Part shown: one piece after another, positions 14,939 to 22,372 of the stretch
Layout: each line of letters starts with the position of its first letter
Position numbering within the stretch: position 1 is the first letter of the stretch
IMG/VR virus record: IMGVR_UViG_3300027987_000070
Coordinates: 1 to 22,850 of that record
Source of the DNA: a virus
Strand: one strand, 5' to 3'
Length of the DNA: 22,850 nucleotides
The notes under the pieces: generated by a model
Database searches by the model: none
What the model saw: the letters and a program-made list of their open reading frames with translations, nothing else
Told to the model about the DNA's origin: nothing
Program-made: the position numbers and the translations under genes

Positions 14939-14967
14939 TTGTTTTTCATATTATAATATGGTATACA
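14939..14967 (+). promoter_or_regulatory. Candidate rightward promoter with embedded 14-bp palindrome
   Basis: TTGTTT (14939-14944) and TATACA (14962-14967) are 17 bp apart. The spacer contains the perfect palindrome CATATTATAATATG (14947-14960), a good operator candidate because a bound dimer would block polymerase. A start near 14974 would leave almost no leader before the ATG at 14978. Alternatively TATAAT inside the palindrome (14952-14957) is the -10, with a poor -35. Confidence 0.5.
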
Positions 14968-14977
14968 CCGACTTTCA

Positions 14978-15187
14978 ATGCAGTTCGACTCAGACTACAT
15001 AGAGAAGCAGAATAAGCTGATCGATGAGATCAGAACACAGATGTCAATTCTCAAGGCATCAAATGCTGCATTGCGAAGTGAGAAACGTAAACTCGATGAG
15101 CAGATCAAATCCAACAAGGATAAATACTACTCATTGAAGGAAAAGCTCAAATTGATCATCAACACAAACATACACGAGAATCTTTGA
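14978..15187 (+). CDS. Small coiled-coil protein, first gene of the rightward operon
   Basis: 69 aa, almost entirely charged helix. It starts MQFDSDYIEKQNKLIDEIRT and continues IKSNKDKYYSLKEKLKLII, with leucine/isoleucine at roughly heptad spacing, so a dimeric coiled coil is likely. No ribosome-binding sequence precedes the ATG, and the predicted transcription start is only a few bases upstream, so it may be read from a leaderless or very short-leader message. The stop overlaps the next start (TTGA). The function is unknown; a partner or oligomerisation role with the neighbouring RHH-like protein is possible. Confidence 0.6.
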   Translation: MQFDSDYIEKQNKLIDEIRTQMSILKASNAALRSEKRKLDEQIKSNKDKYYSLKEKLKLIINTNIHENL

Positions 15188-15498
15188 GTCGTAAACGCAA
15201 AAATTCCAAGAACAAACTTCGACGAGTCGTTCAAGTCCTACTAACTGATAGGGACTATGTCGATCTTTTGTCTATTCTTGAAGGGGAAGAGTCACTCAGC
15301 CTGTGGTGTCGGCGTGTGATTAAAGAAGCTATCAATGCTAAAGTCAAACTTCGAAATCAGTCTGAAGTTTCTTCAGTTCATATATCCTCAGGGACCCTGG
15401 ATGTTGACAGCGATCTCAGTGGACAAGAAGTCCATCGACGCGAGAACATTTCAGAAGAACGAAACGGCGGAGGCGCTCCAGTGGTTAGAAGCGAATAA
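15184..15498 (+). CDS. Ribbon-helix-helix-like DNA-binding protein (TTG start)
   Basis: 104 aa. No ATG or GTG start is available in frame between the upstream stop codon at 15121 and this point; the TTG at 15184 overlaps the preceding TGA (TTGA), mimicking the common ATGA coupling. The N-terminus is very basic (SRKRKNSKNKLRR). Then VVQVLLTDRDYVDLLSILEG and SLSLWCRRVIKEAI match the strand-helix-helix layout of Arc/MetJ-type regulators. The last third, about 54 residues, is polar and low in structure and overlaps the start of the primase gene in another frame for 164 nt. It could be the repressor acting on the palindromes upstream, which is inference from position and fold. Confidence 0.6.
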   Translation: MSRKRKNSKNKLRRVVQVLLTDRDYVDLLSILEGEESLSLWCRRVIKEAINAKVKLRNQSEVSSVHISSGTLDVDSDLSGQEVHRRENISEERNGGGAPVVRSE

Positions 15499-17692
15499 TC
15501 AGAAGAATCTCTACTACTCAGTAAACGAGCCAATCAAGTCCGCGTATGAGAAGCGGAAACTTGCGAAGACTGATGTTTATCAAGTTCACTTCCTCCACGT
15601 AGACTTAGATCCACGCGAAGGAGAAGATGTAGAGGCTGAGCAAAAGCGAATTCGCAAAGAGCTTGAGAATTATCACATCAAGCCATCTGCGATCGTATTC
15701 AGTGGTGGAGGATTCAATGCACTCTGGCGACTCACAACTCCTTTGCACGTTGCTAGAGGATCTGCGTCAGATCGAGAAACTAATGATCGCGCTGTCGACA
15801 TTGAGAGACGCAATTGGCAATTTGAGCTTGACTTCAACACACCCGACCACTGCCGCGACATTAGCCGTATCCTTCGACTCCCTGGAACAATCAATCGTCC
15901 AGATTCGAAAAAGATCGCTAAAGGTAGAGTTCCTGCCCTCGCAGATATTATCGAGCTCAACGACAGCGAATACCCTTATTCTGGATTTGTCGCGACACCT
16001 ATCGTCGCTGTTAACAAGTCAGCTAATTCCAAGACGACGGATGTTGAGCCTCGACGAATAGACGAAATCGACGAGCTTAGAATTCCAGAAAAGCTGAAGA
16101 TCATAATCGCCCAGGGTAAGGACCCTGATAACAACAAGTGGGACAACGATCGAAGTGGATTACTCTATTTCGTATGTTGCGAACTAGTTCGTTCAGGTGT
16201 CAAGGACGATATCATACTGGGCTTGATAACGGATCCCCGTTTTGGGATCAGCGCATCTGTCCTCGACAAAGGGAATAATGTCATGCGGTATGCGCATCGC
16301 CAAGTGGAGCGAGCGCGCGATTTCGCAGACCATCCATTGTTAGCAGAGATGAACGAAAAGTTTGCTGTCATTCTCAGCTACGGAAGCCAGTCCGTAGTGA
16401 TGGTTGAAGATGGCAAGCTGAACGTGGAAACAGGTCTTTCCGAACCGGTGTTTCAAACGTTCCGTGCATTTCGTGATCGAATCAAAAACTATCAAAAGAT
16501 TCCAGTATCAGAGAAGAAATCAATTTCAGCCTATGAATGGTGGACTAGTCATCCACGTCGTCGGGAATATCTCGATGTTACGTTTGCTCCAGGACTTGAT
16601 ACTCCGAATCGGTATAATCTATGGCGAGGGTTTTCGTGTTCTCCACTTTCAGGAAACAAGCATGAGAGTCTACTCGAGCATATGCGGAATAATATCTGCT
16701 CTGCGAACGAGGAGTATTATGACTACCTCCTTAAGTGGATGGCACGAGTTGTTCAGTACCCGAGAACATGCTCTATGGTTGCGCCTGTGCTTCTCGGAGA
16801 CCGAGGAACAGGAAAATCCGTCTTTGCCAACTATTTCGGCGCCATCTTCGAACCACACTGTCATACTGTCAGTGATACGAATGCTCTCACAGGTAAATTC
16901 AACGCTCATCTGGGACAGTGTGTATTTGTCCTGGCTGAAGAAGCTTTTGATATACGAGACAAGAGACATGAATCCGTCCTTAAGGAGCATATCACTGGTC
17001 GAACTATCTCAATTGAGCGCAAAGGTTTGGATCGTATCCAGATGCCAAACTATGCGCATCTGATTATGACATCGAACAATGAACGAGTTGTTCCTGCTGG
17101 TGATTTCGAGCGTCGTTTCTTCGTTCTTCGTGTATCCTCGAACAAGCGTCAAAATTCAGAATACTTTCGTAATATCATCGAAGATCAGAAGGATGGTGGT
17201 GTCGCAAACCTGCTTCATTACCTCCTATCGATCGATTTGAGCGATTACGACGTGACGTCAGTTCCGCAGACCGAAGAGTTGCGTGAGCAGCAAGAGCACA
17301 ATCTTCCATTGGAAGTTAGTTGGCTTTTGGAAAAGCTGGATTCAGGGCAGTGGCTTCAAGGCGTCGGCTGGGAGGGTCCCATTGTGAAGGCTGCACTTCA
17401 CGAAGATTATAAGGCGTATCACTCAAGTCTTAATGCACGCACACGAGCGCGTGGAGCACGTGCGTTTCATAAATTCATAATGCAGCAACTTCCAGGCACG
17501 GAAGACAAACAAGCGTATATCTCATCCGGAGCATCACGCGTCCGGCCTATGGTTTTCATATTTCCCTCATTGAAGAAGTGTCGCCAGATCTTCGATGAAA
17601 TGCGTGGATGGAGAACCGATTGGAAGGATGTTGAGGAAGAACCAAAAGGAACAGGTGATGTCGTTAACTTCACTAGAAACCCGTTTGAATGA
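15335..17692 (+). CDS. AEP-type primase / SF3 helicase
   Basis: 785 aa. The N-terminal 200 residues look like an archaeo-eukaryotic primase (RepB/PrimPol type): HVDLDP with Asp90 and Asp92 as likely metal ligands, then IVFSGGGFNALWRL and CRDISRILRLPGTINRP. The C-terminal half is a superfamily 3 helicase of the DUF5906/D5 kind. It has Walker A GDRGTGKS (488-495), Walker B FVLAEEAF (531-538), sensor LIMTSNNE (576-583) and an arginine pair in DFERRFF (590-596). It would unwind and prime phage DNA. The start is uncertain: the ATG at 15335 has only a weak AAGAAG before it and lies inside the RHH-like gene. The 3' end overlaps gmhA by 35 nt. Confidence 0.9.
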   Translation: MLKSNFEISLKFLQFIYPQGPWMLTAISVDKKSIDARTFQKNETAEALQWLEANNQKNLYYSVNEPIKSAYEKRKLAKTDVYQVHFLHVDLDPREGEDVEAEQKRIRKELENYHIKPSAIVFSGGGFNALWRLTTPLHVARGSASDRETNDRAVDIERRNWQFELDFNTPDHCRDISRILRLPGTINRPDSKKIAKGRVPALADIIELNDSEYPYSGFVATPIVAVNKSANSKTTDVEPRRIDEIDELRIPEKLKIIIAQGKDPDNNKWDNDRSGLLYFVCCELVRSGVKDDIILGLITDPRFGISASVLDKGNNVMRYAHRQVERARDFADHPLLAEMNEKFAVILSYGSQSVVMVEDGKLNVETGLSEPVFQTFRAFRDRIKNYQKIPVSEKKSISAYEWWTSHPRRREYLDVTFAPGLDTPNRYNLWRGFSCSPLSGNKHESLLEHMRNNICSANEEYYDYLLKWMARVVQYPRTCSMVAPVLLGDRGTGKSVFANYFGAIFEPHCHTVSDTNALTGKFNAHLGQCVFVLAEEAFDIRDKRHESVLKEHITGRTISIERKGLDRIQMPNYAHLIMTSNNERVVPAGDFERRFFVLRVSSNKRQNSEYFRNIIEDQKDGGVANLLHYLLSIDLSDYDVTSVPQTEELREQQEHNLPLEVSWLLEKLDSGQWLQGVGWEGPIVKAALHEDYKAYHSSLNARTRARGARAFHKFIMQQLPGTEDKQAYISSGASRVRPMVFIFPSLKKCRQIFDEMRGWRTDWKDVEEEPKGTGDVVNFTRNPFE

Positions 17693-18260
17693 TATTAAGC
17701 ACTCCATCGCTGCGAGCATGGAAGTGATTTCAACGATCGATGCTGTCAACGTCCATCTGATGGGGTCGTTCATGTACGAACGCATTCGTGATGGCGGGAA
17801 GCTGATGATTTGTGGTTGCGGAGGTAGTGCAGCGGACTCTCAACACTTCGCAGCGGAGCTTGTTGGTCGCTATGACGGACATAGGCAAGCGCTTCCGGCC
17901 ATTGCGCTCACAGCCGACTCAGCCATTGTGACAGCGCTCGGTAACGATTTTGGCTTCAGCGAAGTATTTGCCAGGCAAGTTCGGGCATTGGGAAATCGAA
18001 AAGACGTGCTCGTTGCAATATCAACATCAGGCGCATCGTCATCTGTATGTCAAGCTGTAGAAGCAGCTCGTGATATGGGGATGGCTGCTTATGGGCTCAC
18101 TGGTCCAAGAACATCAACTAATCACGTCGCTAATCTATGCGATAATTACATTGACATATCGTCTCACGTCACAGCTAGGATCCAAGAAGCCCATGGGCTG
18201 ATTATCCATCTGTGGTGCGAGCTCATCGACAAGTTATGGAAACTACATGGACAAGGATGA
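17658..18260 (+). CDS. gmhA: Sedoheptulose-7-phosphate isomerase (GmhA-like SIS protein)
   Basis: 200 aa from the ATG at 17658, preceded by AAGGA; an in-frame start at 17595 would lie deeper in the primase gene. It converts sedoheptulose 7-phosphate to heptose 7-phosphate, the first step to ADP-heptose in the cytoplasm. GmhA traits are CGGSAADSQHFAAELVGR, TALGNDFGFSEVFARQVRALG, ISTSGASSSV and VTARIQEAHGLIIHLWCELID. Metal ligands of the family can be placed at His63, Glu67, Gln176 and His184, with Glu67 and His179 as the likely acid/base pair. Oddly, the usual GNGGS has Cys54 in place of Asn, and STSGNS has Ala. It begins a three-enzyme heptose set with the genes at 18425 and 18908. Confidence 0.88.
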   Translation: MSLTSLETRLNDIKHSIAASMEVISTIDAVNVHLMGSFMYERIRDGGKLMICGCGGSAADSQHFAAELVGRYDGHRQALPAIALTADSAIVTALGNDFGFSEVFARQVRALGNRKDVLVAISTSGASSSVCQAVEAARDMGMAAYGLTGPRTSTNHVANLCDNYIDISSHVTARIQEAHGLIIHLWCELIDKLWKLHGQG

Positions 18261-18432
18261 CATCAATACAGTTGAACTCTACATCAGAACTGTGGATTCA
18301 AACGATCTGAAAATGTTTACGAAACGCGACCTAGCTCACAGACTGCGAACTGCCCAAGTGTGGGGATACGATGTCGAAGAAGCGCGATCGCTTATATTGG
18401 AAGCAGTTAAGGAGTGGGAGAAAGATGACTGA
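18247..18432 (+). CDS. 61-aa protein between heptose genes, function unknown
   Basis: 61 aa. It overlaps the gmhA end by 14 nt and the adenylyltransferase start by 8 nt, so it is packed like a true operon gene. A GGAA lies 7 nt before the ATG. The protein is acidic at both ends and helical: MDKDDINTVELYIRTVDS, then FTKRDLAHRLRTAQVWGYD and EEARSLILEAVKEWEKDD. It could be a small adaptor or a stray conserved phage protein. I recognise no family. Confidence 0.6.
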   Translation: MDKDDINTVELYIRTVDSNDLKMFTKRDLAHRLRTAQVWGYDVEEARSLILEAVKEWEKDD

Positions 18433-18859
18433 TCATGTTTTCGTTAATGGAGTCTTTGATATTCTTCATATTGGACATATTCGATTACTTAAGCAAGCCT
18501 CAGCGTTCGGGCTACTCACGGTTGGAATTAACTCGGATGACTCAGTCAAAAGACTGAAAGGTGAGGATCGTCCAATTAACGATCAAGAAGTTCGTCGCGA
18601 AATGCTCATGGCGCTCTGGCCAGTCAGCGAAGTGTACATCTTCGAAGAAAACAATCCCTCTGCGCTTCTCGTTGCGATGTATGCCGAGGGAATTGGTCCT
18701 TCCTATGTTTTCAAGGGAGAGCAGTATCGGGATCAGCCTTTTGCAGAGCGGAAAATCGTAGAATCGAACGGTGGACAATTTATCTACTACGACAGCGGTA
18801 GTACGATGTCCACAACGAAAATACTGGAGAACAAATGCGTGTCTGGTTTGAATCGTTGA
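18425..18859 (+). CDS. hldE: Heptose 1-phosphate adenylyltransferase (HldE C-terminal half as a separate protein)
   Basis: 144 aa from the ATG at 18425, preceded by AAGGAG in the end of the 61-aa gene. The family's role is transfer of AMP from ATP to heptose 1-phosphate. The nucleotidyltransferase signature HIGH is His15-Ile-Gly-His18 in NGVFDILHIGHIRLLKQA. HldE-type features follow: VGINSDDSVKRLKGEDRPI, FEENNPSALL, YVFKGEQY and a GSTMSTTKIL end where GYSTT is usual. The length matches the C-terminal domain of bacterial HldE, which is normally fused behind the kinase. Here it is a separate gene placed before the kinase. A related family, glycerol-3-phosphate cytidylyltransferase, is less likely because of the NSDxSVxxLKGxxRP run. 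Confidence 0.85.
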   Translation: MTDHVFVNGVFDILHIGHIRLLKQASAFGLLTVGINSDDSVKRLKGEDRPINDQEVRREMLMALWPVSEVYIFEENNPSALLVAMYAEGIGPSYVFKGEQYRDQPFAERKIVESNGGQFIYYDSGSTMSTTKILENKCVSGLNR

Positions 18860-18907
18860 AAAGCCAGAGAGTTGAGTACTCATTCAATCTGATCTCGAGG
18901 ATGAAGG

Positions 18908-19768
18908 ATGATACTAGTAGTCGGTGATTTCATGGTCGACGAATACGTCTTCGGCGTAGTCGAACGTATTAGTCCAGAAGCTCCCATCCCCGTGTGTGAA
19001 TTTCATCATCGTGAATTTCGCCCAGGAGGCGCAGGGAATGTTGCGAACAATATCCGGTCGCTGAGGAATCACTGTGTTCTAGTTGGCGTAGTCGGAAGTG
19101 AAGGTGTCCCATTTGATTTCCATGGGGAGAACTACTTATTTGCAGATCCGGATCGGCCGACCACAAGGAAGACCAGATACATGCATCTCTCGCATCACCT
19201 TCTCCGAGTTGATCACGAATCTACGTATATGATTTCAGGCGAGGTTGAGAAGAATATCAATCAGTTCATCGACCTTGCGATCAGCACTGCCAATGTTTTG
19301 GTGATTTCCGACTACGGTAAGGGCGTCGTCACTGAAAAGGTCGCTAAAAGTGCTATCAAAGAGGCTAACAAATACGGAGCGAAGGTTATAGTCGATTCCA
19401 AGCGGAAAGACATGTCATGCTTTGAAGGGGCATATCTTGCGACCCCAAATGATAATGAATTTCACGCCTGCACGACAGGATTCGATGGGATTCAGAACGT
19501 GCTCCACACCATGGGCAGTGGTGGAATGAAGCTCTATGAAATGGGGAAAGAACCAGTTCAGATTGATTCATGCGCAAAAGAAATCATAGATGTCACTGGA
19601 GCCGGTGATACTGTCGTAGCCGCGATTGCTTCGTATATCGATGATTGTCACCCGAACACCGTAGATCTCTTAGAAGCATGTCATTTTGCGAACAATGCCG
19701 CAGGAGTTGCGGTATCGAAAGTTGGAACAGCGACTGTAGTGGTCGATAGATACGGGAACCCAAAATGA
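18908..19768 (+). CDS. hldE: Heptose 7-phosphate kinase (HldE N-terminal half, PfkB family)
   Basis: 286 aa, close to the length of the HldE kinase domain. It would phosphorylate heptose 7-phosphate at C1 to the 1,7-bisphosphate. PfkB/HldE motifs: GDFMVDEYVFGVVERISPEAP at the start, RPGGAGNVANNI (38-49), SDYGKGV (134-140), TPNDNEF (179-185) and the anion hole with catalytic base TGAGD (230-234, Asp234). The start has AAGG just upstream, after a 48-nt gap from the adenylyltransferase gene. The gap holds the palindrome TGAGTACTCA (18873-18882). With GmhA and the adenylyltransferase it covers all steps to ADP-heptose except the C7 phosphatase GmhB. Confidence 0.87.
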   Translation: MILVVGDFMVDEYVFGVVERISPEAPIPVCEFHHREFRPGGAGNVANNIRSLRNHCVLVGVVGSEGVPFDFHGENYLFADPDRPTTRKTRYMHLSHHLLRVDHESTYMISGEVEKNINQFIDLAISTANVLVISDYGKGVVTEKVAKSAIKEANKYGAKVIVDSKRKDMSCFEGAYLATPNDNEFHACTTGFDGIQNVLHTMGSGGMKLYEMGKEPVQIDSCAKEIIDVTGAGDTVVAAIASYIDDCHPNTVDLLEACHFANNAAGVAVSKVGTATVVVDRYGNPK

Positions 19769-21297
19769 GCGATCCAGCAATCAAAACAGAACAGTTCAAG
19801 CATCAACGTGAGATTTATCTCAAGCATCGTGATGATCGTTTCTTCGCGTTGTTCTGGGAAATGGGTCTAGGAAAGACCAAGGTGATGCTAGATGTAGCTA
19901 GTCATCTATACTTACAAAAGAAAATAGATGCACTCCTAGTCATCGCCCCAAATTCAGTTTATAAGAACTGGCTCTCACAAGAGCTTCCAGTTCATCTTGC
20001 CGTTGAATATTCCGGCATGGCATACCCGAAAGCGAACAACGAGCGGAATAGGATCAAGAAGCTTATTTTTCTAGATCCAACTTTCAAATCTAATACGCTT
20101 CGTGTGATGTGCATTTCTTATGATTCAATTAGCACAACTCACGGTCTACAGTTCACAAAGAAGATGTTGACTGTATACCGGACGATGACAGTAGCTGATG
20201 AATCAACAGCTATCAAACGGCCATCATCGCTCAGATCTAAGCGAGCAAAGGTGGTTGGAAAAATGTCGGAATATCGCTGGATAGCGACTGGAACTCCGGC
20301 AGCAGAATCCCCGTTTGATCTTCATTCGCAAATCGACTTCCTCGACGAGGAATTCTGGGCTGGTTTCGGCATGAAAACGGTTCGCGCATTCAAAAATGAA
20401 TTTGGCGAATTCGTTCTACGTCGTCTGGCCAATGGTCGTCAATTTCCAGAGTTGAAAAGGTATCGCCGATTGGATGTGCTCCATAAGATCATTGATCCAA
20501 TCAGCTCACGACTGTTGAAGGAAGATTCTGAAGTCGAATTGCCACCGAAGACCTATGCTGTTCGTACATTTGAAATGACGAAGAAGCAGAAGGACCTTTA
20601 TGAGCAGGTGCGTGATGGATATGAGGCAGATCTTGATAATGGTTTACGAATTGAAGCTCCACTGGCTATTGTTCGTCTGGCTCGTCTTCAACAGATCACT
20701 TCTGGATTTGTTACGGCGGAAGAACGTGTTGAGGACACAGAGGAAATAACCGATAATGACCAACTGAAGATTTTCAACATAGAGCGTCAGATAGAGGACA
20801 TCGTTCCAATTGAGGAAAATCCAAAACTGAAGCTGCTAGTTGAACTCCTCGATGAATGCCATCACAAGGTGATCGTGTGGTGCAAGTTTCGTCGCGATGT
20901 CAACAACATCATGCGGATACTTGGGCATCGCGGCATCAAGTATGACGGCACGGTCAGCAGTGGTGAACGGGAACTAGCTCTAAACCGATTTCGCAATCCA
21001 GAGGATCCTGCCCAAGTGTTAGTCGTTAATATCGCGACTATCAACCAAGGTGTGACTCTTACGATCGCGAAAACAATGATATATTACTCCAATCATTTCA
21101 GCCTTGAGAAGAGGCTTCAATCTGAGGACAGGAACCATCGTATCGGGCAGGATCAACCTGTGTTGATCATAGACCTAGCTGCGGAAAACACAGTTGATGA
21201 AAAGATCATCCAACGACTACGCGAAAAGTTTGACATAGCTTCGATTGTCACCGGTGATCGCTTCAGAGAATGGATACAAATAAATGACGTTGACTAA
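19765..21297 (+). CDS. SNF2-type superfamily 2 DNA helicase/translocase
   Basis: 510 aa, coupled to the kinase gene by an ATGA overlap. Lobe 1 has Walker A EMGLGKT (32-38), motif Ia APNSVYKNW (61-69), a DEST box (Asp145-Glu146) in place of DEAH, and motif III ATGTPAAESP (174-183). Lobe 2 has VIVWCKFRRDV (369-379), VNIATINQGVTLT (421-433) and motif VI QSEDRNHRIGQ (452-462). The last two are typical of Snf2-like proteins. Such phage proteins are short relatives of chromatin remodellers and act as ATP-driven translocases on duplex DNA, probably in replication or recombination. No nuclease domain is visible. Confidence 0.9.
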   Translation: MSDPAIKTEQFKHQREIYLKHRDDRFFALFWEMGLGKTKVMLDVASHLYLQKKIDALLVIAPNSVYKNWLSQELPVHLAVEYSGMAYPKANNERNRIKKLIFLDPTFKSNTLRVMCISYDSISTTHGLQFTKKMLTVYRTMTVADESTAIKRPSSLRSKRAKVVGKMSEYRWIATGTPAAESPFDLHSQIDFLDEEFWAGFGMKTVRAFKNEFGEFVLRRLANGRQFPELKRYRRLDVLHKIIDPISSRLLKEDSEVELPPKTYAVRTFEMTKKQKDLYEQVRDGYEADLDNGLRIEAPLAIVRLARLQQITSGFVTAEERVEDTEEITDNDQLKIFNIERQIEDIVPIEENPKLKLLVELLDECHHKVIVWCKFRRDVNNIMRILGHRGIKYDGTVSSGERELALNRFRNPEDPAQVLVVNIATINQGVTLTIAKTMIYYSNHFSLEKRLQSEDRNHRIGQDQPVLIIDLAAENTVDEKIIQRLREKFDIASIVTGDRFREWIQINDVD

Positions 21298-22372
21298 CAA
21301 AGACCTGAAAGAAATCCTGGGACTTCCAACCAGAGACGTTCTCGATGTAAGAGAACAGAACACGAAATTGTTCTCGAATATTTCAATCGAGACTGGAGCA
21401 GCGTGTAATCGTAGATGCGCGTTTTGTCCGCAAGCTGTTGAGCCTAGAGCGGATGAATGGATGCCGGAGGAAATGTTCTATGAGATCATTCGTCAGCTCA
21501 AGGCGCTCAGGTACAAGCAGCGGATTACATTGAATTCGTACAATGAGCCAACTCGCGACACACGACTTGAGAAATTCATTTCGCATATTCGTGAGGAATT
21601 GCCGAGGACGCATATTCTCATCAATACAAATGGAGATTATCTCAAGGGTCCAGAGGATATTGCGAAATATTTCAAAGCTGGACTCAACGCAATGCAGATC
21701 AATATCTACTCATCTGCCGATGGAACAGGGGATCGTAAGCGAATTGACAAAGGTATCGAGAAAGCTCAAAAGCGATACGAAGTCATCAAATCTTACGTTG
21801 ATTCGTTGGAATGGTTAGATCAGAATGGGAGCATTTATCTCCATGGAGGCAGACATGGCAAGGTCTGTCAGGTGATGCCAAAATGGGATCTACAACCTGA
21901 AGATGTAGCGGACCATGCGAATACTGCTCCAGCTATCAAGCATGGTACGAGTGTTCGTAATCATATCTCCAATCGTGCTGGGAGCATTCCTCAATTCGTT
22001 TCCGAACTATCTGAGCCGCTGGAGAAGATGTGCGTTCGCCCATTCCGTGCATTCATGATCAATTGGCGAGGAGATGCTTATATCTGCTGTAATGACTATT
22101 ACGGTGACGCAGTGTTCGGCAATGTAATGGAAAAGAGCATCGAACAACTTTTCAATGATCCACGATATCACGCATATCGCATCAAACTCCAGAACAAGGA
22201 TCGCAACATTCTTTTATGCGACAAATGTGATTACACTGGTGGATTTTATCAACACAACGTCCAGCACGTCACACTGGGCAAAGCTCGCGACCAAGAAATC
22301 ATCAACGCTGATATGCGCACTCCGGCAGCTGCTGGATTCGGCAATGTCGTGACGCTTCGGAAAAGCAAATGA
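21284..22372 (+). CDS. Radical SAM protein with SPASM/twitch-like C-terminal cluster
   Basis: 362 aa, overlapping the helicase end by 14 nt. The radical SAM motif CxxxCxxC is Cys41, Cys45 and Cys48 (CNRRCAFC), preceded by SIETGAA. NSYNEPT (84-90) is likely the SAM-binding GGE-like segment, followed by ILINTNGDYL and AMQINIYS strands. The C-terminal part has Cys250 (KMCVRPF), INWRGDAYICCND with Cys268/269, FGNVMEKSIEQLFND and LCDKCDYTGG with Cys312/315, a SPASM or twitch arrangement able to bind a second iron-sulfur cluster. Such enzymes modify peptides, sugars, lipids or tRNA. There is no precursor peptide gene obvious next to it, and the substrate is unknown. Confidence 0.88.
   Translation: MTLTNKDLKEILGLPTRDVLDVREQNTKLFSNISIETGAACNRRCAFCPQAVEPRADEWMPEEMFYEIIRQLKALRYKQRITLNSYNEPTRDTRLEKFISHIREELPRTHILINTNGDYLKGPEDIAKYFKAGLNAMQINIYSSADGTGDRKRIDKGIEKAQKRYEVIKSYVDSLEWLDQNGSIYLHGGRHGKVCQVMPKWDLQPEDVADHANTAPAIKHGTSVRNHISNRAGSIPQFVSELSEPLEKMCVRPFRAFMINWRGDAYICCNDYYGDAVFGNVMEKSIEQLFNDPRYHAYRIKLQNKDRNILLCDKCDYTGGFYQHNVQHVTLGKARDQEIINADMRTPAAAGFGNVVTLRKSK

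Larger units (their letters stand above)
14384..14977. promoter_or_regulatory. Divergent intergenic control region, about 590 bp
   Basis: No convincing gene lies here. The region separates the leftward late operon from the rightward replication operon. It holds candidate promoters on both strands, four inverted repeats and three copies of ATTAGCAA (two of them forming one inverted repeat). It also contains a GCGTAA direct repeat (14890-14895 and 14900-14905), an alternating GAGCGCG repeat around 14566-14580, and an eight-C run (14633-14640). The right half is AT-rich. It is the natural place for the early/late switch and possibly for an origin. The origin role is not shown by the sequence itself. 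Confidence 0.75.
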
